Part shown: positions 50,210 to 58,314 of the stretch, piece after piece
Position numbering within the stretch: the first letter of the stretch is position 1
How the letters are laid out: every line of letters starts with the position of its first letter
Assembly (NCBI RefSeq): GCF_008120935.1
Contig: NZ_RDBO01000011.1
Location: 31,800 to 93,531 of the forward strand
Source of the DNA: Streptomyces sp. sk2.1
GTDB lineage: Bacteria > Actinomycetota > Actinomycetes > Streptomycetales > Streptomycetaceae
Direction: 5' to 3'
Length of the DNA stretch: 61,732 nt
Notes under the pieces: generated by a model
The model's input: only the letters and a program-made list of their open reading frames with translations
Told to the model about the DNA's origin: nothing
The model's database searches: none
Position numbers and translations under genes: made by a program

Positions 50210-53200
50210 GTGTCCCCGCGTGACGAACTCGTCGACTATCTCCGTCGTCAGCTGGTGGGGCCCGCCCGGGGCCCGGAGGAGGTGCTCGACGCACCGCCCG
50301 ACCGGCAGTACCTCATGGGCACCCTCTACGCGCAGGACGCCGATCTGCAACGGCGGTTGACGGAGACGGCCGAGGTGCTGGACGGCCCCGGCACGGAGAA
50401 CGACGCCGAGGACACCGCCCCCGCGACCGATCCGATCCCCGAGTCGAATTCCTGGCTCCCGTCGTCGCTCGGGTTCAGCTTCTACACCGACGCCCCGACC
50501 GTGGAGGTCAGTTGCGGCGCGGCCCGCTACGAGACGGAGCAGGGCGAACGCGGGCGCCGGTGGCGGCGCGTCGCGCTTCCCGACGAGACCGTCACCCCGG
50601 CCCCGGACGCCGAGCGGATGGCCGTTCTCGACGGCCGGGCGGAGATCCGGTTGCGGCGCCGCCGGTTCGGTGCCGGGCACCTGGTCACCGTGGCGCTGGT
50701 GAACACGGCGCGTACGGGGCCCGTCGCGGCCGGGCCGGGACAGGGGCGGCCGACGCAGTGGGACCGGATGCTGTTCCAGGTCCGTCTGGAGGCCCGTCCG
50801 GTGGGCGGTGACGTCCTGCAGTACCCGAGTGTGCGTCTCGCCAGCCGTGATCCGGAGGAGCAGGAGCTCCGGCTCCAGTACCGCCATGTCCGCACCCATG
50901 CGGTCGGCCACGGCTGTTCGGTCACCGAGGTGTGCGAGGAGGGCCGGGTCACCGGTCTGCGGGCCGCGGTGATGCCGGAGGCGGAGGTGCCCGCCACCAG
51001 GGCCGCCGGTCCTGTCGGGCTTCCCGTCCTGCGCGTGCTCCACCTCGCCGACCCCGACGTGCCGGTCGATCGGGTGCGCGAGGAGTTGCTGGCCTTCGTG
51101 GACGGGTACCGCCAGTGGTATCTGGAGCAGCGGAACACGGAGGTCCCCGCCTGGGGGCGCGAGGCCGCCGATCGGGTCCTGGACCGCGTCGAGGCGGTGG
51201 TCGGACGCATCGCCTCGGGCGTACGGACCCTGTGCGACCCCGACCGCCCCGAGCTGCTGGCCGCGTTCCGCACGGCCAACCGGGCCATGGCGCTGCAGAT
51301 GCGGCATTCGGCGTCCGACCAGGCCGGTGGGCGCCGGGCGCGCCGGGAGGCGACCGCCCACGATCCTGATCCGTCGCCCGACGCGGTGTGGCGTCCGTTC
51401 CAGCTGGCCTTCTTCCTGCTCTCCCTGGACGGGGTGGCCGATCCGTCGCACCCGGACCGGGACACGGCCGATCTGATCTGGTTCCCGACCGGCGGTGGCA
51501 AGACGGAGGCGTACCTCCTGCTCGCGGCGTTCGTGATGGTCCTGCGCCGCGGCGATCCGCGCGGCGGGGGCACCGCCGTGCTGAGCCGCTACACGCTGAG
51601 CCTGCTGACCACCCAGCAGTTCCAGCGTGCCGCCACGACGGTCTGCGCCCTGGAGAAGCTCCGTCGCGAGGACCCCGCGGCACTCGGCGACGAGCCGTTC
51701 TCCATCGGTCTGTGGGTGGGGGAGGCGACCTCGCCGAACACGTACGGGGCGGCGGTCGACGCCTTCGACGACGTACGCGCCGCGGCCCGGCCCGAGGACG
51801 TGTTCATCCTGGACCGGTGCCCGTGGTGCGGGACCCGGGTGGTGCCCGAGCGGAAGTCCCCGGACATCGGCGACTACGGGATACGGGCGAAGGCCGACTC
51901 GTTCGCGTTCCACTGCCCCCGTGACTCGTGTGCCTTCCACGACGAGCTGCCGGTGGCCGTCGTGGACGAGCACCTGTACGACCGGCCGCCGACGTTCGTC
52001 CTCGGCACGGTCGACAAGTTCGCGCGCCTGGCCTGGGAGCCGAGGTCGGGGCGGCTGTTCGGGGCCGGATCCGACCGGCTGCCGCCCGACCTGGTCATCC
52101 AGGACGAGCTGCACCTGCTGACCGGCCCGTTGGGCACGACCGTGGGACTGTACGAGTCGGCGGTGCTGGGGCTGTGCACCCGGGACGGGGTCGGCCCGAA
52201 GGTGGTGGCCTCCACGGCGACGATCCGCCGCTCCGGCGAGCAGGTGCGCGGGCTGTACGGGCGTGACGTGCAGCTCTTCCCGCCTGCCGGGCTCGACGCG
52301 CGCCATTCCTACTTCGCCGAGCCGGACACCTCGCGTCCGGGACGCCGCTACGTGGGCGTGATGGCGCAGGGCCACACCGCGGGCCGCGCCTCCGTCGCGA
52401 CGGCCGCCGCCATGGTCCAGGGCGCGTGGGAGCTTCCCGAGGAGAGCCGCGACGCCTACTGGACGCTCGTCGCGTACCACCACAGCCTCCGTGAGCTGGG
52501 CCGCACCGTCACGGCCGCGGCGGACGACATCCCCGCCCAGCTGGCCGGACTGGACGGCGGGCGGGGCACGAGGAAGCTGATCGACCATCAGGTGCAGGAG
52601 CTGACGAGCAATCTGCCCCGCGCCGAGCAGCCCGTCCTCCTCGACCGGCTGGAGAAGCCGTACACCGATCCCGATTCCGTTTCGTTCCTCCCCTGCACGA
52701 ACATGCTGTCGGTCGGTGTCGACGTGAAGCGGCTCTCCCTGATGCTGATGCTGGGGCAGCCCAAGACCACCGCCGAGTACATCCAGGCGACCAGCCGGGT
52801 GGGCCGTCACTCGGTGCCGGGCCTGGTCGTGACGTTCTTCAACGCGACCCGTCCCCGGGACCGTTCGCACTACGAGACGTTCGACGTCTATCACCGGGCG
52901 CTGTACCGGAACGTCGAGCCGACCAGCGTCACCCCGTGGTCCGCGCCGTCACGGCGCCGTGCGCTGCACGCCGCGCTCGTGATCCTCGTGCGTCATGGCC
53001 TCGGCCTGTCCGCCGAGAACCGGGCGGGCGACCTCCTCGACCACCTGCCGGCCGCGGCCGCGCTCGCCGAGGAGCTGGCCCTGCGGGCGGCGGCCGGTGA
53101 CCCGAGGGCGGCGTCGGCCGTCCGCGAGGAGCTGGACGACCTGTTGTCCGCGTGGCAGCAGCTGGCGCTCGATGCCCGCAAGGAGGGCAAGGAGCTGTAC

Positions 53201-53335
53201 TACCGCGGTCAGGGCAAGGGGCAGATGAACCTGTTGAAGAACTTCGAGGAGCACGGGGGTCTCTGGGAGACCCCGCACTCGATGCGGAACGTCGACCGGG
53301 AGTGCCAGGTGACGGTGAAGGGGGCGGAGCTGTGA
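50210..53335 (+). CDS. drmA: DrmA-like SF2 helicase (DISARM core protein)
   Basis: This 1041-residue helicase matches DrmA in size and pattern. FQLAFFLLSLDGVADPSHPD leads into Walker A FPTGGGKT (425-432); the DEAH-box equivalent is VIQDELHLL (about 628-637); a Cys cluster (CPWCGT ... CPRDSC, about 536-575) could bind zinc. Motifs V/VI are SVGVDVKRL and QATSRVGR (about 859-866). DrmA with DrmB senses and blocks phage DNA in DISARM. GTG 50210 has TGGAGG with a 9-base gap. The stop overlaps drmB (GTGA). No DISARM methylase adjoins. Confidence 0.82.
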   Translation: MSPRDELVDYLRRQLVGPARGPEEVLDAPPDRQYLMGTLYAQDADLQRRLTETAEVLDGPGTENDAEDTAPATDPIPESNSWLPSSLGFSFYTDAPTVEVSCGAARYETEQGERGRRWRRVALPDETVTPAPDAERMAVLDGRAEIRLRRRRFGAGHLVTVALVNTARTGPVAAGPGQGRPTQWDRMLFQVRLEARPVGGDVLQYPSVRLASRDPEEQELRLQYRHVRTHAVGHGCSVTEVCEEGRVTGLRAAVMPEAEVPATRAAGPVGLPVLRVLHLADPDVPVDRVREELLAFVDGYRQWYLEQRNTEVPAWGREAADRVLDRVEAVVGRIASGVRTLCDPDRPELLAAFRTANRAMALQMRHSASDQAGGRRARREATAHDPDPSPDAVWRPFQLAFFLLSLDGVADPSHPDRDTADLIWFPTGGGKTEAYLLLAAFVMVLRRGDPRGGGTAVLSRYTLSLLTTQQFQRAATTVCALEKLRREDPAALGDEPFSIGLWVGEATSPNTYGAAVDAFDDVRAAARPEDVFILDRCPWCGTRVVPERKSPDIGDYGIRAKADSFAFHCPRDSCAFHDELPVAVVDEHLYDRPPTFVLGTVDKFARLAWEPRSGRLFGAGSDRLPPDLVIQDELHLLTGPLGTTVGLYESAVLGLCTRDGVGPKVVASTATIRRSGEQVRGLYGRDVQLFPPAGLDARHSYFAEPDTSRPGRRYVGVMAQGHTAGRASVATAAAMVQGAWELPEESRDAYWTLVAYHHSLRELGRTVTAAADDIPAQLAGLDGGRGTRKLIDHQVQELTSNLPRAEQPVLLDRLEKPYTDPDSVSFLPCTNMLSVGVDVKRLSLMLMLGQPKTTAEYIQATSRVGRHSVPGLVVTFFNATRPRDRSHYETFDVYHRALYRNVEPTSVTPWSAPSRRRALHAALVILVRHGLGLSAENRAGDLLDHLPAAAALAEELALRAAAGDPRAASAVREELDDLLSAWQQLALDARKEGKELYYRGQGKGQMNLLKNFEEHGGLWETPHSMRNVDRECQVTVKGAEL

Positions 53336-55194
53336 GCAGGCGTCTTCGGGTGCGGCAGGCCCAGACGGTGCTTCCGTTCGGGGTCGGGGCCGTCTTCGAC
53401 ATCCAGGGCGAGTCGTTCGTGGCGACGGGCATCGGCGACTGGCCCAGGCGGCGGCAGGAGGTCGAGTCGCCGCGGCTGGCCTCCCGGCTCGGGGTGAGCG
53501 CGTTCTACGCGGCACCGCCCGCGGCGGACGACCGGTTCGACCGGCCGGACGCGGCGGGCGCCCCGTACATCAGGTTCCCGTCGTGGCTGTTCTGCGGGGC
53601 GTGCCGCCGCATGATCCGCTGGCGCATCGCCGACGAGAAGGCGGGTGTCCCGCCGCGCTGCCCGGGCTGTTCCCCCGTGCGCAGGCTCGCGCCGATGCGG
53701 TTCGTGCAGATCTGCGCGGGCGGCCATCTCGGTGATGTCGACTGGTGGTTCTGGGCGCACTCCCGGCTGGATCCCGCCGCCCGGCAGTCCTGCGACACCC
53801 GTGACCGGCTGCGGTTCAACGTGTCCGAACGCGCCACGGGCCTGGAGGCCCTGTCCGTCCTGTGCACCGCGAAGGGCTGCGGGGCCGGCCGCGACCTGCT
53901 CGATGTCCTCGGCACCCATGGGATGCGGTGCTCCGGGCGGAATCCCTGGCAGCGGCGCGGCGAGGCGGCGGACTGCACCAAGCCCGTCCAGGTGGTGCAG
54001 CGCACCGCGGGCAATCTGTACTACCCGGTGGTCAGTTCCGCCCTCGACATCCCGGAGAGCGACGCCCCCGCCGCCCTCACCGACGAGGCCCTGGCCGAAC
54101 GGGTGCGCTCCAGTGACATGTGGGTGCCGCTGTGCCGGGCTCACGGCGGGCCCGCCGAGGACGCCTTCCGCGGTCTGCTCAAGGACGAGACCGGTGCCGA
54201 CGACGCGCTGCTGGACGCGTTGCTGGCCGAGGAGACGGGCAGCGCTCCCCCGCCGCCGGCCCGGGCTGACGGTGCCTCCGACGAACCGGCCTCCCCGGAT
54301 CTGAGCCGGGAGGAGTGGGCGGCCTTCATGTCGCCCGCTCCCCCGGCGACCCGTGACTTCGCCGTCCGCGAGAGCGAACTCGGCCTCGGTCAGGAGGACG
54401 CCGAGCCCTGGGTCTCGCTGCGGGAGCGCTTCGGCCGTGTCGTTCTCGCCGACCGGCTCCGCGAGGTCCGGGCCCTCCAGGGGTTCCGCCGGGTCTCCCC
54501 CACGTCGGCCTTCGTGCCCGCGGACACCGCCCGCCGCCTGCGCTGGCTCCCCGCCGTCGAGGTGTTCGGGGAAGGGCTCTTCCTCACGCTGGACAAGGAC
54601 GAGCTCACGAAGTGGGAGGACGACGACCGGGTGCGCCGACGGGTGGCCGGTCTGCGCACCGACCTCGGACGCTCGTTCCAGCAGGACCGGCTGGGCACGG
54701 TGACGGGTGCCGAACTCTCCCCGCGTTTCGTGCTGCTGCACACACTGGGGCATCTCCTCATCCGCCAGCTGTCGTTCGAGTCGGGCTACTCGACGGCGAG
54801 TCTGCGCGAGCGCGTGTACGCACGGCCCGAGCACGACCAGTACGGCGTCCTGGTGTACACGGCGGCGGGGGACGCGGAAGGCACCCTCGGCGGTCTCGTC
54901 CAGCAGGGCGAACCGCCCAGACTCGCGGAGACCCTGCTGCGGATGGCGGAGGCGGCGGCCTGGTGCTCGGCCGACCCGCTGTGCGCGGAACACAGCGGGC
55001 AGGGCTTCGACAACCTCAACCGTGCGGCGTGCCACGCCTGTGCGCTGCTGCCGGAGACCAGTTGCGAGACGGGCAACACACTGCTCGACCGCGCCCTGGT
55101 CGTGGGCGGGGACCAGGTGCCCGGCTACTTCGAGCCCGTGGTGGCCCAGGCCCGGTCGGCCGCCGCCGCGGCCGTGGAACGGCGGCCCCGGTGA
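53332..55194 (+). CDS. drmB: DrmB-like DUF1998 protein (DISARM core protein)
   Basis: This 620-residue protein begins RRLRVRQAQTVLPFGVGA as DrmB does. Two CxxC pairs follow (CGACRR about 87-91, CPGC about 110-113), then MRFVQICAGGHLGDVDWW, further Cys pairs, and a C-terminal DUF1998 (LLHTLGHLLIRQL about 467-479; CHACALLPETSC). DrmB forms a complex with DrmA and stimulates its DNA binding. The start and stop overlap drmA and the next helicase by GTGA, so the three proteins are made together. Confidence 0.82.
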   Translation: MSRRLRVRQAQTVLPFGVGAVFDIQGESFVATGIGDWPRRRQEVESPRLASRLGVSAFYAAPPAADDRFDRPDAAGAPYIRFPSWLFCGACRRMIRWRIADEKAGVPPRCPGCSPVRRLAPMRFVQICAGGHLGDVDWWFWAHSRLDPAARQSCDTRDRLRFNVSERATGLEALSVLCTAKGCGAGRDLLDVLGTHGMRCSGRNPWQRRGEAADCTKPVQVVQRTAGNLYYPVVSSALDIPESDAPAALTDEALAERVRSSDMWVPLCRAHGGPAEDAFRGLLKDETGADDALLDALLAEETGSAPPPPARADGASDEPASPDLSREEWAAFMSPAPPATRDFAVRESELGLGQEDAEPWVSLRERFGRVVLADRLREVRALQGFRRVSPTSAFVPADTARRLRWLPAVEVFGEGLFLTLDKDELTKWEDDDRVRRRVAGLRTDLGRSFQQDRLGTVTGAELSPRFVLLHTLGHLLIRQLSFESGYSTASLRERVYARPEHDQYGVLVYTAAGDAEGTLGGLVQQGEPPRLAETLLRMAEAAAWCSADPLCAEHSGQGFDNLNRAACHACALLPETSCETGNTLLDRALVVGGDQVPGYFEPVVAQARSAAAAAVERRPR

Positions 55195-56291
55195 CCCTCA
55201 CGTACCTCGATCTCGCTCCCGGTCAGCGGGAATCGCTCGACGCGCTGCCGTTCGACGGCAACCACGTGGTCGACGGTCCGCCCGGCAGCGGCAAGAGCCT
55301 GCTGGCCGCCCAGCGGAGTGTGCTGCTCGCCCTGACCGGCGGACCGACCGTGCTGCTGACCCGGTCCAACCTGCTGCGGCAGTCCCTCGCCCCGCTGGTC
55401 GCCGCGCTCGGCCCGCGGCAGGACGGCGTGGTGGTCGCCACCGCGCATTCCTGGCTGTCCCAGTGGTACCGCGGGAACGCGGGCACCGATCCGACCCGGA
55501 CGGACACGGGCTGGTTCGAGTGGAGCGAGTTCTTCCAGCAGGCTGCCGTGGCCCGGACGCCGCCCGGTTTCTCCGTCGTGGTCGACGAGGGACAGGACCT
55601 CCCGCCGGACTTCTACCGCTTCTGTCGGGTGCTGCGGGCGCGGACGACCGTCTACGCCGACGAGTGCCAGCGCCTGACCGAGACGCAGTCGACGCTGGCG
55701 GAGATCACGAAGGCGCTCGGGGCCGGTGCCCCGCACCGGCTGGACGGCAACCACCGCAACACCCGGCAGATAGCCGAACTGGCCGCCCGCTTCCGTCTCG
55801 GGCCGGACGTGCCCGGACTCCCGCGGCGCGAGGGACCGCTGCCGCGCCTGCACCGGCTGTCCGGTCCCGGCACGCTCGTCGATCTGCTCGTCGGTACGGT
55901 CGAACGCCATCCGGGGCGGAGCGTCGGGGTGATCCTGAACTCCGTCCGGGACCAGCAGGACCTCCTCACCCGGCTGTCGCGGCGGTCCCCGGGGCTCAAG
56001 CCGCAGATGTACACGTCGCAGGCGACCGGCGGCCGGTACCGGAACCTCGATCTCGGGCGCCCGGGCATCGTGATCGTGAACCGGGCGAGCGCCAAGGGCC
56101 TCGGCTTCGACCACGTGGTGGTTCCCGACACGCATGTGGACGCGGCCACCGACCCGACATCCGCCGCCCTGCGCATGGCCTATTACGTCCTGGCCACGCG
56201 CGCCCGCACCGAACTGCACCTCGGATACGAGGGAACGGACGAGCCACCGGCCCTGTCCCCGATCCCCCGTCAGCTCCTCTCCCGCGGATGA
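55191..56291 (+). CDS. Compact SF1 (UvrD/Rep-like) helicase in the drmC position
   Basis: This 366-residue protein has Walker A GPPGSGKS (about 28-36), Walker B VVVDEGQD (about 128-135), motif IV LDGNHRNTRQIAEL, motif V VNRASAKGLGFDHV and motif VI VLATRARTEL. It has only the core helicase domains without the usual 2B insertions. In known DISARM operons the third core gene, drmC, is a phospholipase-D-type nuclease; here a helicase takes its place. GTGA overlap with drmB makes it an integral part of the operon. The operon appears to end after it. Confidence 0.8.
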   Translation: MTLTYLDLAPGQRESLDALPFDGNHVVDGPPGSGKSLLAAQRSVLLALTGGPTVLLTRSNLLRQSLAPLVAALGPRQDGVVVATAHSWLSQWYRGNAGTDPTRTDTGWFEWSEFFQQAAVARTPPGFSVVVDEGQDLPPDFYRFCRVLRARTTVYADECQRLTETQSTLAEITKALGAGAPHRLDGNHRNTRQIAELAARFRLGPDVPGLPRREGPLPRLHRLSGPGTLVDLLVGTVERHPGRSVGVILNSVRDQQDLLTRLSRRSPGLKPQMYTSQATGGRYRNLDLGRPGIVIVNRASAKGLGFDHVVVPDTHVDAATDPTSAALRMAYYVLATRARTELHLGYEGTDEPPALSPIPRQLLSRG

Positions 56292-56437
56292 CGCACCGGC
56301 CCGTCTTTCGCTCGTCGCCGCGCCCCACCCCGTGGTGGTGGGCCCGGCAGTCGTGCTGATTGACTGTCACGGCCGGCCGGGCGGCCGGCGGGGTTCCCCG
56401 GGGCGGGCCGGGTGGACGAGGGACGAGGGGTGTACGG
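56292..56437 (+). other. Gap between the drm-like operon and the transferase-like gene
   Basis: It contains GGCCGG/CCGGCC words able to form short hairpins (around 56370-56390) but no clear promoter. The next gene has GAGGGG 7 bases before its ATG. Confidence 0.3.
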
Positions 56438-58300
56438 ATGGAGCGCGGTCGGACCGGGTGGGTTCGGGTGCCGGTGGGGGACGACGCGGCGCGGTGGACG
56501 ACGCGGAAGAAGTGTCTGCGGGTCCTCGTCGTCGTGCACAACGTGACCTCCGCGACGCGGCTGCTCGACGTACTGCCCCTGTTCGACGACGACCTGCGCG
56601 TCCAACTGCTGGCGACCTGCACGGGCTCCTCCGCGTTCGCCGCCGGAACGGCCGAGCTGCTGGCCGACGTCGGGGTGCCGGTGCTGCCGTGGGAACAGGC
56701 GGTCGAGACGGACGTCGACCTGGTGATCTCGGCCAGCTTCGGTGGTCAACTGGACGTTTTCTCCGGGAAGTTGATCATCCTTTCGCACGGTGTTGGATAC
56801 ACTAAAAGGCTGGCGACACCGGACACCGGACACCGGACACCGGACACCGGACACCGGACACCGGACACCGGACACCGGGTCGAGGGCGGGGGCGATGCGG
56901 TGCCCGCGCCCGTTTTCGGGCTCGCGCCGGAGTGGTTGCTGTCCCGGGGCAGGCCCGTCGCGGACGCGCTCGTTCTCTCCCACCCCGAACAGCGCGACCG
57001 TCTGCGCCTCGCCTGCCCGACGGCGGCGCCGACCGCCGTCCTCGCCGGGGATCCCTGCTTCGACCGCGTGCTCGCCGCACGCCCCCGTCGCGAACGCTTC
57101 CGCCGTGCGCTGGGGGTACGGCCCGGGCAACGGCTCGTCCTGCTCAACTCGACCTGGAACTCCGACTCCCTCTTCGGTGACGGCGCGGAGGACGGGGGCG
57201 GAGGCGGCGACGTGGTCGCCGCGCTGCTGGACCGGATCGCGGACGAGTTCCCCGTGGACGAGTTCCGGTTCGCGGCCGTGCTGCATCCCAACATCTGGCA
57301 CGGACACGGCCCCGGTCAGATCCGTGCCTGGCTGGATCGCGCGCGCCGCGCCGGGCTGACACCGGTCGATCCGCTGACGGGGTGGCGGCAGGCCCTGCTG
57401 GCCGCCGACGCCGTGATCGGCGACCACGGTTCCGTCACCTACTACGCGGCCGCCCTCGGCACTCCCGTGCTCCTGGCCTCCGCGCCGTTGGACGCACTGG
57501 ACCCGGACGCGCCGATCTCCTCGTTCATGCGGGAGGCCCCGAAACTCGACCCCGGCGCGCCGCTCGCCCCGCAGCTCGCGGAACTCGTCCGCCGGCACCG
57601 GCCGTTGCCCGGTCCCGCCGAGTTCACCACCTCCGTGCCGGGCGAGTCCGCGGTACGGCTGCGGAGGCTCTTCTACTCGATGATGCGCGAGCCGGAGCCC
57701 GACCGGCCGGCTTCGCTGACGCCGCTCCCGCTGCCCGACCACGAGACGGCGCCGGTCACCGTCCCGCTGCTGGTCCGGGCGCTGGTCCTGGGGCCGGGAG
57801 AGGTCGCGATCAGCCGGTGGGCGGGCTCCCGGCCGGCGACCGGACCGGAGGACGGCGGGGAACTGCACGTCGCGGTGCACGAGGACACCCGTGACGTGGA
57901 CCGGCTGGACCTGGCCGATGTCGTCTTCCGCGACGGGGCGCCCGACGACCCCCGTTTCGGGTCTCCTTCGGTCTGGACGTCCGAGGTGCTCCGCCGTCAT
58001 CGGGACTGCGCCCTGGCGGCCTATGTCACCGGGCCGACCGGGTGCGTGGTGCGGGTGCGCGGCGGGGAACCGCTGCGGTTGACCGCGGTGCCCGTCGCCG
58101 GTGCGGAGGACGTCGGCGCCGCGGACCCCGCCGTGTACGCCTCCGCCCTGTACGCCTGGCTCGCGGCGGACGGCCCCGACGCGGTCACCGCCCGCGCGCG
58201 GCTGGCGCGGGCGGTGACCGACGGCCTCGTCCTGCGGGCGGGCGACCGGGTCCAGCGCGTGCGGGTCGCTCCCCTGGTGCCGCCGGATCCGGGGAGCTGA
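56438..58300 (+). CDS. Probable GT-B-type polymer transferase with in-frame heptanucleotide repeats
   Basis: This 620-residue protein has a Rossmann-like N-terminal half (RVLVVVHNVTSATRLLDVLP; DLVISASFGGQLD; IILSHGVGYTK) and a second half with VIGDHGSVTYYAAALGTPVLL, the nucleotide-binding loop pattern of GT-B enzymes and of CDP-glycerol glycerophosphotransferases. A polymer or sugar transferase is my best guess; some relatives are annotated only as hypothetical. After GYTKRLA it contains three copies of TPDTGHR encoded by nine 7-bp repeats. The C-terminal third (about 430-620) is a separate unknown domain. No signal peptide is seen. Confidence 0.55.
   Translation: MERGRTGWVRVPVGDDAARWTTRKKCLRVLVVVHNVTSATRLLDVLPLFDDDLRVQLLATCTGSSAFAAGTAELLADVGVPVLPWEQAVETDVDLVISASFGGQLDVFSGKLIILSHGVGYTKRLATPDTGHRTPDTGHRTPDTGHRVEGGGDAVPAPVFGLAPEWLLSRGRPVADALVLSHPEQRDRLRLACPTAAPTAVLAGDPCFDRVLAARPRRERFRRALGVRPGQRLVLLNSTWNSDSLFGDGAEDGGGGGDVVAALLDRIADEFPVDEFRFAAVLHPNIWHGHGPGQIRAWLDRARRAGLTPVDPLTGWRQALLAADAVIGDHGSVTYYAAALGTPVLLASAPLDALDPDAPISSFMREAPKLDPGAPLAPQLAELVRRHRPLPGPAEFTTSVPGESAVRLRRLFYSMMREPEPDRPASLTPLPLPDHETAPVTVPLLVRALVLGPGEVAISRWAGSRPATGPEDGGELHVAVHEDTRDVDRLDLADVVFRDGAPDDPRFGSPSVWTSEVLRRHRDCALAAYVTGPTGCVVRVRGGEPLRLTAVPVAGAEDVGAADPAVYASALYAWLAADGPDAVTARARLARAVTDGLVLRAGDRVQRVRVAPLVPPDPGS
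56815..56877 (+). repeat. Heptanucleotide tandem repeat GACACCG, nine perfect copies, inside a gene
   Basis: Nine uninterrupted GACACCG units span 63 bases, i.e. 21 codons encoding three TPDTGHR blocks. Because the unit is 7 bases, gain or loss of one or two copies shifts the frame; three copies restore it. It lies at codons about 126-147 of the transferase-like gene. Confidence 0.95.
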
Positions 58301-58314
58301 GGAGCCGCCCCGGC

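Noticed and set aside
46500..56291. A BREX or Pgl system
   Set aside because: I find no PglZ-type phosphatase, BrxC/PglY ATPase or Lon-like protease; the helicase and DUF1998 proteins fit DrmA and DrmB.
56815..56877. The tandem repeat as a CRISPR array
   Set aside because: Units are 7 bases with no spacers and they are translated in frame.
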